Position numbers and translations under genes: made by a program. DNA of 64,000 nt, taken from Enoplolaimus lenunculus. Taxonomy: Eukaryota > Nematoda > Enoplea > Enoplida > Thoracostomopsidae. The DNA is taken from assembly GCA_030248215.1 (NCBI GenBank), contig JASANG010003710.1, positions 248,001-312,000 on the forward strand, read 5' to 3'. The notes under the pieces are model-generated. The model was not told the DNA's origin, did not search any database, and saw only the letters and a list, made by a program, of their open reading frames with translations. Positions 1-12,120 of this stretch are shown piece after piece. Position 1 is the stretch's first letter. Every line of letters begins with the position of its first letter.

Positions 1-1128
1 AGAGTTCAAGGACAACGCAGACATCCTGCTTTACAGGGTCTCCAATATCGATACACTCACAGTTCCCAGTGCATAATGTCCTTACACTGTAATGTGACAC
101 TGTTCGAAGAGACCATTGTTGTACATTTGTTTTAGCAGAATCTATGCACAAACAAATGAAATTTATTTCGTACAAACGCTGCAGCGAGAGTCGGCGTTTC
201 GTCAGTAGTCCCTACCGAGTGACTCTGTTTTGTCCCTACACCCTTGGAACACTGTCAGGACAAAACCTGTTAACCATAAGTACAGGGCGTGTGTTGTCAG
301 CAGGCCGTTGTTATAGCATCGTTATTGACACTGGTCCTAAGGGGGTGGGTGGACAATTTTTTAGAACTATGCGCGCATTATTACGCGGATGATCCATTAT
401 TTCTGAATTAATATAAGTAAACATAAACTCACTCTGAGGTGAGTTGATTCTTACTTTGAGTTTTGTTGACTCTGAGTGTGTTTCTTAATTTATTCAGAAT
501 GAATTGAACCAACTCAAAATTTTGAGTTCTCATAGTCCTAACTCAGACTGAGTGATTCAGTTTATTCTTAGTTAAAATCAACTCACTGAAATTTGTAGTG
601 TACATTTTCCCTACTATGCGTAATATCTTTTACGCTCAGGCTTTGGACTTATGTAAGCGTAAACCTAAACGTATATACAAAAGCCAAATTCGGAGTCTAT
701 AATTAGTTGATAAAATTTTAGTTTACCTAAAAATCGCTCTATTCAGAACCATTTTCATTTTGCTTAAAGTTTAGGCATTCGTTTCCGTTAGGTTCTTTTG
801 AAGATGCTTTTTTTTGCCAGTACAGTTGAATATCTCAAATCACCTGATTGGTCAAAATTAAAGAAAAAATACCGGATTCACGGAAAAAATTTAAGATTAA
901 CGGAAGTTTTGTTGAATTCATTTCACAATTAAGCAGTTTATGGAACATATTTGTATGAATGAAAACTGTTTGAGTACTTAAGCGATTTACAGCTAACTAT
1001 TAGCATAACAGTAGCAGCGTTTTCAATGTTTCTATAACGAAAACTGAAACCGAAATAGACATAACGGATACCGGTTTACGCCTTCTGGAAGCAAAAAAAT
1101 TGTTGCAGAACACGAAACGTTGACTTAC
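1..1128. other. Probable first intron of the gene on the minus strand
   Basis: AT-rich DNA left of the donor at 1128. Apart from a truncated family C copy (397-601), nothing could be assigned. A minus-strand open stretch at about 1-110 has Cys-rich residues (CTGNCECIDIGDPV) but its phase does not join simply to the known donor. Confidence 0.4.
397..601. mobile_element. Family C palindromic MITE, left-truncated
   Basis: It matches the middle and right of family C: TAAACATAAACTCACTCTGAG, then the usual AGTTAAAATCAACTCACTG end. The CACTGTAAATTCC left end is missing. Confidence 0.6.
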
Positions 1129-1756
1129 CCGAATTATCTGGACAACTTGCTGCTGCGGCAGCAGCTGTCAAATGTCTTGTAGCAGCAAGATGTGAAAACG
1201 TCGGATCGAGCCCGAACAGACCGGGTGGGTACCCAGCGCCAGGAGTGTTCGCCACCGTCGAATCGCTACCTGTTGTCACTCCTGTTCCCACGCTTGAAGA
1301 TTTTCCCACGCTATTTGCTTGATTCCCATCTATATTCAGTACAGCGTCGTCTCCGTTGTTGCATTCAGACGTAAGATGTTGCGATCCGCCAATATCATGA
1401 CTTGAAACCCCTCCGGCAGGAAACGAGCCTAACATTAAGTCTGATTGTGTTAAAGCTTGTCCCAGCGGTGGATGTGTAACAAAATGTGGTGGGGCAGGTG
1501 CTGTACAAGGGCTGTTATAGACTTGATTTAGAAATCCTGTCCCAGGAGGTGGCATTCCGCTGCCTAAAGGAGGGTATCCAAATCCTAGCCCACAACTGGT
1601 TGGTAGTAAACCAGAACAGTTTGACGTCATTGTCATTGCAGCCAGATTATTCGGAGGGGTGTCTTCTGCGCTGCTGTGCCCCCCTGACGTTTGAGGCGTT
1701 TTAGCTGTATGCGATGAGCTTCGGGATGTCTTCGTAGTACCTGATTCAGAAGGCAT
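1129..1756 (-). CDS. First coding exon of a Ser/Thr/Gly/Pro-rich protein, partial
   Basis: This open frame gives 209 residues from the ATG at 1756 (MPSESGTTKTSRSSS...) and ends at a consensus donor (TTCGG|GTAAGT), leaving one base of the next codon. The residues are low complexity: Ser/Thr/Gly at the N-terminus, then Pro/Gly-rich segments (GYPPLGSGMPPPG), Asn/Asp/Gly stretches, and a short Ala run (TAAAAAAS) near the donor. No folded domain, signal peptide or membrane segment is visible. Long disordered first exons with Ala and Pro runs are common in transcription factors and RNA-binding regulators, which is inference only; I do not recognise the family. Composition differs clearly from the AT-rich flanks, and the frame is far longer than chance. 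Later exons should lie at lower coordinates, probably outside the window. The start is the most upstream ATG in frame. Confidence 0.68.
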
Positions 1757-2395
1757 TATTATTTGAAATTTTAAAAATCGAATTTTAATTTCATATTTAA
1801 ATGGTAAAATAAACTATTTTCTATAAAACTTAAACTTTTCGCTTTGAAATCGGTCTCGCATTGGTTAATTGGAGAGTGTGAATTGCAAATTGCTACGCAA
1901 TGTATTTGTCAGCTGCACAGGTTAGAAATAAATGGTAAAAAGTAACCAATGACGTTTCGAGTTTAAATTTCCGAGCTGTCCAATCTAATTTCGCTATAGC
2001 TCAACGGCAATACAATTTTCTGTACAACAGCCTGGCATATACAAGAGTTGTTGTATTTTTCCCAGCATTTAAAGTTATTAGGCTCAAGCGTTAGTGAAAA
2101 ATAGGCATTTGTAAATCTGTTCCTAAAAACCTAAGCCTACGCCTAATCATGAATACAATGAGAAAATAAACGACAGTCTGCAGTAGCAATTTATAACCCG
2201 TGCACGGGTTTTTAAATGTATCAGATATTTGTAGCGCAGAGCAAACAGGTGAAGATATGAATGTGAGTTCTGCGTTTGAGAACAAAACTTTTCACACGTA
2301 TTTTGAGTTGAAACTTCTATAGCGACGCAAGTTCAAATGAATCACTGAATAGTAGTTTGCGTTCGGGGCGGCCAAACACTGAAAATTCTATTTAT

Positions 2396-2398
<3 letters not shown>
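1757..2398. other. Upstream region of the minus-strand exon; no gene seen
   Basis: This holds the 5' untranslated region or promoter of the gene starting at 1756. It is AT-rich with no clear TATA box, RNA gene or repeat; 2080-2170 has a weak CCTAAGCCTA-like stretch resembling the core of family A. Confidence 0.3.

Positions 2399-2487
<89 letters not shown>
2399..2487. repeat. (TA)n microsatellite
   Basis: About 44 TA units. It is followed at once by a CCGG-rich repeat, the same pairing seen near 49.7 kb. Confidence 0.95.
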
Positions 2488-2494
<7 letters not shown>

Positions 2495-2499
2495 ATAAG

Positions 2500-2565
2500 T
2501 GATATCCGGCTACAGATCCGGCCGGATACTAGATTATCCGGCTCCGGCTCGGCCAGATTATATAT
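2500..2565. repeat. CCGGCTCCGG-type repeat fragment
   Basis: Repeated TATCCGGCTACAGATCCGG-like blocks. The same vocabulary (CCGGAGCC, TTGCACCCTG) recurs near 23.3, 27.6, 40.3, 44.0, 47.2, 49.7 and 60.6 kb. Confidence 0.5.
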
Positions 2566-2599
2566 AGTTTTCCATAGAACCCCACCCTTGGCAGATTCC

Positions 2600-3336
2600 A
2601 AGGAATCAACTCACGTTTTGATGAAATCGCTTATTTTGATGCTAAAACGACGTTTTGGTGAACGAAAAAAATTATATTTTGTCGAATTTTGGTTTTAAGA
2701 CAATAACTAGCATTTTATTACATTGGCGATTGATGATAGCGTTTTTTGAGCTTACGAAAAACGTTTTAAAAGATCAGATGTTTGAAACGCGAAACTTGTT
2801 TCAACTTTAAAACGACCGTAAATTTTCGTTCTAAGTTTGACTGTTATTTTACCGTTCGCTACACAAATACGAAACAAAAATTTCAAAACACCTATTTTTT
2901 ACTATTCAGCTCATACTTAATCGACCCGTGTTCAATATTTCTGTTATCGGTACGAAAACCTTTGACATAAACGCTTTTCAGACGAATATTTAAATAATAA
3001 TCTAACATTTTTTTGAATTGCACAAAATTTTGGTATCAAACTTATTTCTTAATTTTATTTTTTTCGAAGCTTTGTGAACATAAAATTTGTGCTAAAAATT
3101 TGACATCAAATATTGATTCTATTTAAATGTAAATTTTTAGCCAAATATACTTATACTAACTGGTTCAATGTCGCAGCTTTGTGTTTTAAGCTAAAACTAA
3201 CTCGCTGAGTTCAAAATTAATTTTAAGTTGTAGTAGTGTTAGGTAAATTAAAATTTATCATAAATATATATTTACACAAAGTTGCATAAAATATCACGCT
3301 TCGCAAATCGGCTGTAGACTGGCTATGTACTTTTTG
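2600..3336. other. AT-rich, no gene seen
   Basis: Only weak J-like pieces (AAAACGACGTTTTGGTGAACG-type) are seen. Confidence 0.3.
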
Positions 3337-3490
3337 ACTCGAGTCAAAATAAACCGTTATTTTAAACGCCTTTTTCGTCTTAACAGCATCTTTGAAAAGA
3401 TTTTGCAAGCGGAGGAACGCTAAAATGAATCTCTTGCGTAGCGAAACGCTATTATATATATAAATGTTTTGTGTTTTTGACACGATTCCT
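3337..3490. repeat. Interspersed repeat family J copy
   Basis: It shares with copies near 7.3 and 8.3 kb a core like AAACGCTATTTTAAACG, an ACAGCATCTTT block, AAATGAATCTCTTGCGTA, and an end like GTGTTTTTGACACGATTCCT. No terminal repeats were made out. Confidence 0.5.
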
Positions 3491-3714
3491 TACCATGTGA
3501 ACCTCGATTCATGACATCAGAGTTCGATCAAATTGGTTTCAGTAAACAACTATATAATTGATGAGAGAAATTGAAAATATTCAAAAAATAACAAATTATT
3601 AAATGACCATTAATAGTCAAACAAAATATATATGCTACTATAAAACGTGTTAGATGTAACACCGTTACCTTAATGTAATAAAAAAATTTATATATCAGAG
3701 CTGAGAAGGACTGA

Positions 3715-3834
3715 CGTTCAACTCAATGAACGTTTCAAAATTTCACTTTTCGCAAATTTCATATCATTAATTTTAACGTTCAACTCAATGATTGTTTCAA
3801 AATTTCACTTTTCGCAAAACTCATATCATTAGCT
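3715..3834. repeat. Tandem duplication, 62-bp period
   Basis: Two adjacent copies begin CGTTCAACTCAATGA and run through TTCACTTTTCGCAAA to ATATCATTA with few differences. Confidence 0.85.
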
Positions 3835-3839
3835 GAAAG

Positions 3840-5350
3840 TCATTTTCTCTGCAACCTTTATTAATAACATTTATAGTCAAAAAGATTACTTAGCTAATAA
3901 TTCTTATCAAGTTGATTATTTTCATCCGCATTATATGCAATTTTTTTCCGCTACAAATTGTCACTTGTATGCTAGTCAACGCGAAAAAGTTGCATAAATC
4001 ACAGTTAATTAATTTATATTTTGGCTCGCTTTTTTCGCAAGCTAACTTTTACACATCGAATAACACAATTTTGTTAATTTTAATAACGTTACGCCGTGTC
4101 GGGGCAACAAATATTATTATGCTTACATTACGCTCAGCTACTGACGGCATTATTTACATGGCTATTCATTTGGCTTAGCTAAATTCAATAAAACCATCCG
4201 TATGCTGCCGAGTTAGCTAAGAAACTAAAACTCTCAACGATACAGTCTGAATCGAAAACCGAATATAGAACATATTCTAAACACAAGGTCTGTGGCAAAT
4301 TTAGCCGTCGGAGCCCCTCCTGAATCAAGCCAGTTGCGAGTTATACAAGCCTATGGTAGTCTACAAGGCATAGGAACCAATTGTCTAGTTACATTGCAGT
4401 AATGAACCTTAACCAGTTAATCGGAATATCGAGCCAACGCTAGCGATGCCAACCTTATCGCTGGTAGGGGATACTGACGTATTTTGACGTAAATGTTGCA
4501 AACAAAATGGTAAATTTCAATATTCTTAAAAATGGTATTTTAAAATTTTACTATTCGAAATTTTGTAGCAAATAATATTTGATTTAAGCCAAAGCCACCT
4601 TTGCCATTTTGCACTCCCTCCTTTTATGGCTCTACTGAAAGTGTATACTACCGATGCGAGAAGTGTATGTACACGAAATATAAGGGATTGTCCCCAAAAT
4701 TTTTGCCGATTCGAAAAACGGTCCAATTTCACACCGAACAATCATCCGCGTTGTGTCTACAACCCAAACAATTTCTTGCTCGCTACAGATTGGATCGGGC
4801 AAAACACAAATTGTACCCTTTCTACAAGAAAATACAGCTTACGCCCGCGGATCGAGGCACAATATTGCTGTTGGTTGGTTGAAAGCGAAATATTTTGCTA
4901 TAAAATGTGACCATGAACAAATGCAAAATGCAATTTGAATCCGACTACAAATAGTTTATACATGAGGTTTATTTGGAAACGAAGCACATGTGCGCCGGCC
5001 GTCTTCGGCCAGTTCGTATATCTCGAACCGAGGAGGTATTGTGCAGGCCTTAATTGAATGCCTTTATCCACTACAACTGCCGATAAAATATTGGCCAAAA
5101 TTGTGACAAATCTAACATTTTGTACTGCTCGAATTTGCGTTCAAACGGCAGCAGCCAATCAGCGACACGTATTTATGTGGCCAATAAGAATGAGCTCGAC
5201 TTATTGTAGTCAATTTGTAGAATGAATTTGAGTAAATATTTTCAACGCGTTCAAATCAACGGTGAGATGAGAATATTTTTTACGACGCAATTCGTTTATC
5301 TAAAGCTTTACGCTGGCGTTTTATATGCAAAATGTTTGAAAAATATAACG
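3840..5350. other. AT-rich, no gene seen
   Basis: Open frames at 3912-4178 and 4601-4938 overlap in several frames, have no splice or family support, and were not accepted. Confidence 0.3.
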
Positions 5351-5795
5351 TGCTGTATTGCCCGGAATAGAGGGGGGCGGGCAATAAGGGGGGTTCGCAT
5401 TTTGAGTCAGAATCAATAAGAGTCCGTATCCCTAATAAGAGTCCGTAAGCGGATAGAGTCCCTAAACCATAATTAGAGTCTATAAATGTCAATTAACCCT
5501 AATTGTAGCGTATAAATGACTCCAGGACCAAATAATTTGAGTTCGAAACTTTAAAGCGTACTTAAATTTTGAAAGCACATTCCTAAGTATAACCTTGCAC
5601 TATCGTTCAAGCTATTGACACAAGACAAATAAACCTCTAATTCAACGGATATTAGCGGTACCGAATATTAATCAGTAACGTAGGATGACGGAGCGTGAGT
5701 TAAAATAAAATAACAGTCCGTAACCGGATAACAGGGGGTTACCATCTGGAGAGGTCAAATAAAAATCAGCCCCCTCTTATTCGGGTCACCACAGT
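5351..5795. mobile_element. Family D MITE, full length
   Basis: Ends are inverted (TGCCCGGAATAGAGGGG at the left, CCCCTCTTATTCGGGTCACC at the right). The inside has repeated AGAGTCCGTA and CCTAATAAGAGTCC blocks. Length about 445 bp, no coding capacity. Confidence 0.8.
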
Positions 5796-6222
5796 AAAGT
5801 TTGAAATAGTTAGCACTTTCGGAACGAATTTGCCGGCCAATTTCAAACATTAAAATGTTTTTTTAAATATACGCGCTGAAAAATATTACAAAGGCTCAGC
5901 AGAACACATGAATTCAGCTGCCCAAGCCAAAAATATACTGGTTGTGCCAACTGTTAAAATATGGCACAAAATTTCAGTTAAAGTCATCCATTAAATCAAA
6001 CACAATTTAGCAAATATTTGATCTATAACAATCGTTGCTTTTTGAATACTTAATTAATTTTTAAGGATTTTAGGAATTAAAAACACACAAATACAGTAGA
6101 TAATATCGATGTTTCGCATGAAATTTTGCAGATTAAATAAAAAAATTACAAAATATCGCAGCGTTTGATACTATTTATGAATCTTTGCTAACCCGTTTCG
6201 TTGCCGTTCGGTCAACAAAATT
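5796..6222. other. AT-rich, no gene seen
   Basis: No repeat or coding signal could be assigned. Confidence 0.3.
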
Positions 6223-6607
6223 GGCCCATGTATAGAACAGGGCCGGAACGTTTTTCTGCGGGACTGTAATAGAGTAAGCTCAAGCTTTAGATTATTTGTT
6301 CGCCTAGGCTTAGGCATACGTTTTGGCTTAGGTATAAGCCTCCTTCCCTTAACTCACTCTGAGTTGACGTGATTCTCAATCTGAGTTGACTCTGGGTGGG
6401 CTGGTTAATTAACTCAGAATGAATTGAATCAACTCAAAATTCTCAGTTCTGATAGTCCTAACTCAGGCTGAGTGATTCAACTCATTCTGAGTTAAAATCA
6501 ACTCACTGAAATTTACAGTGTAGCCCATCCTTATGATTAGGCTTAGGCTTAGGCTTAGGCTTAGAAATATGTTTATACTACTGTTCCGGCCCTGTTCTAT
6601 ATATGGG
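6223..6607. mobile_element. Family A MITE interrupted by a family C copy
   Basis: The left end is GGCCCATGTATAGAACAGGG and the right end its inverse. The core has GCTTAGGCTTAGG hexamers. A family C sequence splits the core at 6351-6520. Confidence 0.85.
6351..6520. mobile_element. Family C copy nested inside family A
   Basis: It starts at AACTCACTCTGAGTTGACG and ends at AACTCACTGAAATTTACAGTG; the left part of C is missing. Nesting shows this C insertion is younger than its host A copy. Confidence 0.75.
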
Positions 6608-6968
6608 TAAGAAAATTTCCGTCCTCCAAAAACGATAGCGAAATAATTATTTAAGATAGAAATAGATCCAATAAGAATCCGCTATTTTTATATAAAGATA
6701 CTTAATTAACCAATCATTCCCCGCTATACGAACAGTTTGAACGTGGATTACGGTATTGGACCGATCTTGAATACGTTTCTGAGTCAAAATTTGCATGGAA
6801 TCTTCGAGTTTCAGATGCAGGCAAATCTGTGAACCAGGATGACTGGTCAGGTTAAAGATTCCAAAACTCAAGCTGATCAGTTTTCTTGGCAACAATGAAA
6901 CTTTTCCAAATAAAACACAGCATTTCGCAAACACATTAAATATCCACCAACGTTTTGACCAATATTTT

Positions 6969-7208
6969 GGCCCATGTATGGAACAAGGCCGGAACAGTAG
7001 TATAAGCATATTCCTAAGCCTAAGCCTAAGCCTAAGTCTAAGCGTATGCATGAGCCTATTCCTAAGCCTAAGCCTAAAGCAAAAAAAATTAGTCCTAAAC
7101 CTAAGGCAAAGCCTATTAAGCCTAAGCAAAAAAAATTAGTCTAATGCTTAAACTGACTCTATTATAGCCCCTCCGGAAAACGATCCATCCCTGTTCTATA
7201 CATGGGCC
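6969..7208. mobile_element. Family A MITE
   Basis: Complete termini (GGCCCATGTATGGAACAAGG and GTTCTATACATGGGCC) around CCTAAGCCTAAGCC runs. Confidence 0.88.
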
Positions 7209-7261
7209 AATATTTTCAACAACAATTAATTTTCAAGCAAAATGTTTTCATCAATTGCATT

Positions 7262-7490
7262 CATAAGAATCGTTTCAAATATAAAACGCTATTTTAAACG
7301 TTATTCCTGTCTCAAACAGCATCTTTCAAAACGCCTTTTTTGTATACCGCAAATCGGTTAAATGAGATTCACATGCGTATCAAAACGCTATTATGAAACA
7401 CCGTTTACTGATTAACCACAACGGTATGTCGGCGTCGAATTAAACGGTTTTCAAACGCAAAAAGCGTATTTTATTCTTCACAGGATTCTT
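7262..7490. repeat. Interspersed repeat family J copy
   Basis: Core AAACGCTATTTTAAACG, then ACAGCATCTTTCAAAACG and ATGCGTATCAAAACGCTATT. Confidence 0.5.
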
Positions 7491-7550
7491 AATTTGTTTT
7501 AAACCAGTATTTTGTTAAGTTTCGTCTAAGATTTGAGTTCAAATGCGCGT

Positions 7551-8006
7551 ACTGTAGTGATCCGAATAAGAGGGGAAGACCGATATTTATTTTGCATCTC
7601 CAGAAGGTACCACCCCTTGTTATTCGGTTACGGACTGTTATTTATTTTTAACCCATGCTGCGCCGCCCTTCGTTACTGATATATATTCGGTACTGCAACT
7701 ATGCGTTGAATTAAACGTTTATTTGTCTTGCGTCAATAGCTTGAGCGATAATACAAGGTTATACTTAGGAATGTACTTTCAAAATTTAAGTATGCCTTAA
7801 AAAGATTCGAATTCAATTTTATTTGGTCCTAGAGTCATTTATGTGCTACAGTTAGGAATAACTGACCTTCATGGACTGTAATTACGATTTAGGGGCTCTA
7901 TACGCTTTTACAGAGTCTTATAAGTGATACGGACTCCTATTGATTGGGACTCAAAACGGGAACCCCCTCTTATTACCCCACACCCTCTTATTCGGGTCAC
8001 TACAGT
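7551..8006. mobile_element. Family D MITE, full length
   Basis: Terminal ACTGTAGTGATCCGAATAAG and inverse TATTCGGGTCACTACAGT. It lies in the orientation opposite to the copy at 5351. Confidence 0.88.
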
Positions 8007-8233
8007 AGGCATGCACTAAGCTGTTTTGTTGTCATACCAATTGAATGATATATAACTACATCGGATTTTTTCAATTAGGTTCCATGCAATAGATACCAGA
8101 ACCAGGTCAAAATCACGCTATATACAGCGCAAAAGAAATTTATTTTTAACCAAATGCTTCTAGGCATTGTCTTGCATACACAGTTAGTACAGCGATGCAA
8201 TTTTGAACCGAAAAACCTATTCTGTTTAGCAAT

Positions 8234-8456
8234 TTGTCGCAGAAATAAAACGCTATTTAAAACACTTTTCGTATTTCAAACAGCATCTTTTCAAACAGTT
8301 TTCTGTAAGCGGAGAAACTCTGAAATGAATCACTTGCGTATCAAAATCGTATTATCGAATTTACGTTTATCAAAACGTTATTTTCGCATTAGTATACGTT
8401 TTAAATGTTTTTTCATAACACCGAACGCGTTTTGTGTATTTGACACGTTTCCTTGA
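8234..8456. repeat. Interspersed repeat family J copy
   Basis: Longest recognisable J copy: AAACGCTATTTAAAACACTT, ACAGCATCTTTTCAAACAG, AAATGAATCACTTGCGTATC, ending TTTGTGTATTTGACACG. Confidence 0.55.
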
Positions 8457-8477
8457 TACCACACAATACACCCGCTA

Positions 8478-8667
8478 GGGCCAATGTTACTTTTACGGCC
8501 GTAACAGCAGATTAAGCGTATTCTTAAGCCCAAGTCTAAGCCTGAGCGTTGTAAAAGCGTATACATTAGAGGAAGCCTAAGCCTAAGCAAAAAATACAGT
8601 CTGGAATACAAGCCTACTCTTTTACAGACCCACCAGAAACCGGTACGGCCCTAAAAGTAACTTGGGT
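8478..8667. mobile_element. Family A2 MITE
   Basis: Ends GGCCAATGTTACTTTTACGG and GGCCCTAAAAGTAACTTGGG are inverted. The core has the same CCTAAGCC hexamers as family A, but the termini differ. Confidence 0.75.
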
Positions 8668-8908
8668 CGGCCCAAGCAAGTTTGTTATTTGTTGTTGTAC
8701 CTTAACTTTTACATTTTAGAATTAATATAAAATTTGTTGTTCTTCGGCTCGACACCAAAAACAGGTTGAAAATTCTTAACATTTTTGCAATCAACACAAA
8801 TTTTAATCTGCGTCATTCGGTAAAGAGGTGATTTGCACATAAATTGAAACTGAATATTTTTTACTAAAATTTATTGCCAACATTAATCAAATATGGTATA
8901 TTTGTCTT

Positions 8909-9114
8909 GGCCCATGTATCGAACAGGGCCGGAACAGTCGTGTAAACATATTCCTAAGCCTAAGCCTAAGCCTAAGCCTAAACCTAAGCGTGTGGATGAG
9001 CCTATTCCTAGGTCTAAGCCTAACCTAAGCCTAAGCAAAAAATTACTCTAAAGCTTGAACTGACTCTATTATAGCTTCTTCGGAAAACGATCCGACCCTG
9101 TTCTCTACGTGGGT
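8909..9114. mobile_element. Family A MITE
   Basis: GGCCCATGTATCGAACAGGG start, CCCTGTTCTCTACGTGGG end, about six CCTAAG units inside. Confidence 0.88.
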
Positions 9115-9321
9115 CCTAGTCTTGTCTTGATATATTCGTATTTTAGATCAAGGTGCAAACGTCTCTTTCAGTTAGATTCTGTTGTGTTAAGCATTGCTTA
9201 ATTGAATGTTAACAATTAACCAATTTTATTCAAAGATTAAAATATTGTAGTTATTTTTCCCAACGATGGAACTTATCTCAATAATTTCTGGGTATAGGAT
9301 ACACCACTGAAACTTAATCCA

Positions 9322-9521
9322 GCCAATGTACAGAACACGGGCGGAACAGTATTATAAGCATATTCCGAAGAATATGCCTAAGCCTAAGCCTGGGCATAAA
9401 GCGTAAGAATGAGCGTATACCTAAGCCTAAGCCTAAGCCAAACAAAAAAAATTAGTCTAAAGCTTAAGCTTACTCTTTTCTAGTCCCACAGAAAAACGTT
9501 CCGTCCCTGATCTTTACGAGT
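9322..9521. mobile_element. Family A MITE, diverged
   Basis: Ends GCCAATGTACAGAACACGGG and CCCTGATCTTTACGAG. This copy belongs to a subgroup with 'CTGATCTTTAC' termini. Confidence 0.7.
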
Positions 9522-9860
9522 GCTCATGATCCAATAGAGAATAGGCGACAAATAATTTTGAGAAGCTTAAACTGAATACCAGTAGTACGCCTCTTCAAAT
9601 TCGTCTAATGACATTTGTCTCAGTCTAATTTTGTTTTTAATTTAAATTTTATTCCAGTAAAAGTTTGAATTAATATTTTCAGACTTTGAACCAATAAAAG
9701 ATTAACAATTTCTTAAAACTGTCTACAGTCTTCATTTGTAAGCAATACCTTTGTTTAAAGGATAAATCTTGTGCGAACCACGACACTGTGTTTAATCGGT
9801 ATTAAAAATGCTACGCTTACAGCTTAATTTACAGGTATTGCATCTGACAGCTACAGTGCC
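9522..9860. other. AT-rich, no gene seen
   Basis: Nothing assignable. Confidence 0.3.
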
Positions 9861-10110
9861 AGATTAGGCAAGGGTGAGGGTTCCCCTCAAATTCCAGAGT
9901 GCGGCCCCCAAACTCGCGAGCGAAGCGAGCAAGAAGCCAAATGCATTTTAAAACTTAAACGGTTTTTGTTTCAACGGTTAGGGTGGGTACCCCTTTAGCG
10001 GTGGGGCGCCAAACGGGGCGCTGGGGGTGGCTGCTCCGGCCCTGGTCAGCGACCTCTACTGTAAATAAGGGGGTCGGCCCAAGACGCATCGCTCGGTGGT
10101 ATATGTTGTA
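9861..10110. repeat. GC-rich interspersed repeat
   Basis: A GC-rich island in AT-rich DNA, with CTCGCGAGCGAAGCGAGCAA and GGGGCGCCAAACGGGGCGC. A related 'ACGAGCGAAGCAAACGAG' piece lies near 49.28 kb. No coding frame fits. Confidence 0.45.
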
Positions 10111-10280
10111 CCGTGTAGAACGCCAAGAGAAGTATACTTTTGTATTATACACTCTTTGTAAACACAAATATTTAAAATGATACAATACATCTGAATTTTT
10201 TGCTATGGATTGATTAGTTTGTTTTATATTTTGTTTACATGGATGGAACGATGTCCAAACTACGTATTGTGAGCATTCCA

Positions 10281-10532
10281 CACTGTAAATTTCTGTGAAT
10301 TGATTTTAACTCAGAATGAGTTGAATCACTCAATCTAAGTTAGGACTATCAGAACTCAGAAATTTGAGTAGATTCAATTCATTCTGAGATAATTAATCAA
10401 CTCACTCAGAGTCAACTCAGCTCAGAGGAAGAATCAACTCAACTGAGAGGGAGTTAATGTTTACTGATATCAATTCAGAAATAACCAACTCGCTGGCTGA
10501 ATCGATTAATCAATTCATTGGAAGTTACCGTG
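10281..10532. mobile_element. Family C palindromic MITE
   Basis: Full length with CACTGTAAATTTCTGTGAGT-like left and AAGTTACCGTGCAG right; the two halves pair through TGAGTTGAT/ATCAACTCA blocks. Confidence 0.82.
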
Positions 10533-11497
10533 CAGCTTTATTACACATTTTGTTTCTTCGACCGTATTAATACTTTTAGGGTGCGATATTTTCGTTGTTT
10601 AAAGACGACGGGATAGATTTTCGAACCATAAATTCGGCTTTGACTTAGGATTAGGTTTTCACTTTGTCAACGCTTAGGTTTCAAGCATAGGCTTAGGAAT
10701 ATACTTAATCTACAGTTTTCGCCCTAAAAATATTAACACTGACCAAGTCCTTGAACGCCCAATTTTGTTTATATGTTAAAATTTCCAATTTTAACAATAG
10801 GCAAATATCCATTTTTTCTACTGTACACTCAAAATAATATTTCAGGTATTTTAGAAAAAAATTTTTAGATTTAAGAAATCTGATTAACAAGGTGCACTTC
10901 AAAACTAGGTATTTCTGTTATAACAGAGAAGTTTTCAAAAAAGTTTTGAAATACAGCTATAGACAATAAACGTTTCCCTGTTATTTTTAAGAAAAATTGT
11001 CTTAAATATCAGAATAAGCTCGAATGTACGCCTGAACCCAAACACAGCGCTTATGCCGAGAAAATAAGCCTAAGATCATTCCAAAGGCCTATGACTTTGT
11101 TCGGAAGCTATTTTTGAACAATGTATCGGTTGAATTTAAGATTTCAATTTTTAGCTTCTTGCCCTGTCTAAAGACAAACATATGTAATGTATAAAAGAAA
11201 ATTTTTATCGTATGAAATAAACCCGTTGGAAGTATATATAACAGTTTGCATATATTTTTTTAGCAACGCATAGCGGCGTGCGGTAACACCCGACGGCACA
11301 CGGCAGCGCCCGACAGATAAGTCCGGCTTCAAAATCGACTTTCGTCCCTGGAAGATTTTTTCCCGGAGGTTCGAGTGAATGTCGATTTCGTCAAATAGGT
11401 GTAATAACTTTCTTAATACTTTTTTGTGTGTATGGAGTAAGGTCCATAATCGAAATCTGGGCCCGTATATATAAAACAAATCTCGACAAGATTAGTA
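10533..11497. other. AT-rich, with an A2 remnant and a short GC-rich patch
   Basis: 10640-10735 resembles the end of A2 (TTAGGAATATACTTAATCTAC). 11260-11350 is GC-rich (CGGCGTGCGGTAACACCCG). No gene is seen. Confidence 0.35.
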
Positions 11498-11654
11498 CAC
11501 TGTAAAAAATGGGAGTCAAATTGACTCTATCGGAAACAGGCTTTTCCTGACTACTCGAAGTTGACTCTGGCGGAGTCAGATTTGACTCAGTATGTGTAGT
11601 CAGGAAAAGCCTGTTTTCGAGAGAGTCAATTTGACTCCCCATTTTTTTACAGTG
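11498..11654. mobile_element. Family B palindromic MITE
   Basis: CACTGTAAAAAATGGGAGTC at the left and its inverse at the right. The two AGGCTTTTCCTGACTAC arms can fold on each other. Confidence 0.88.
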
Positions 11655-11906
11655 TAGTGACCCGAATAAGAAGGGGCGGGGGAAATAAGAAGGGGTTCCG
11701 ATTTTGAGTCCAAATCAATAGGAGTCCGTATCCCTAATAAGAGTCCGTAAGCGGATAGAGTCCCTATGTCAATTATCCCTAGTTGTAGCGCATTGACTGC
11801 AGCACCAAATACAGTTGAGGTCAAAATTTTAAAGCGTACTTAAGTTTTGAAAGTAACATTCTAACCTTGCATTGTCGCTCAAGCTTTGATGCAAGGCAAA
11901 AAAGGT
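11653..11906. mobile_element. Family D MITE, right-truncated, abutting family B
   Basis: Left end GTAGTGACCCGAATAAGAAG followed by GAGTCCGTATCCCTAATAAG. It breaks off near the D midpoint. The shared GTGTAG suggests a terminal insertion. Confidence 0.75.
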
Positions 11907-11929
11907 CAGCGGGTTGTGCAATACTTTGT

Positions 11930-12120
11930 ATAGGGCACTGTCAGTCACCCTGCGGTATCGTACGCCAGTTCCCTATACGTGTCAAGCTGTGCCGTCCGTC
12001 GCCACACTTCATCGTATACGAGAGTAAATAGCAAACGATATCGCACGGCGACTGACAGCGACGCACTGTAGCGCACGGTGACGTATGGCGGAACACGGCG
12101 ACTGACAGGGCTATGCTTAC
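11930..12120. repeat. Family G-like fragment (GACGGCGACTGACAG units)
   Basis: CGGCGACTGACAG-type words on both strands resemble the 21-bp motif of the G elements near 37-39 kb. No array is formed. Confidence 0.4.

Noticed and set aside
1-110. Minus-strand Cys-rich frame (CTGNCECIDIGDPVKQDVCV)
   Set aside because: Cut by the window edge and not joined in phase to the donor at 1128; possible exon, but unsupported.
4601-4938. Three overlapping plus-strand frames of 61-94 residues
   Set aside because: Mutually overlapping, no splice signals or family motifs.
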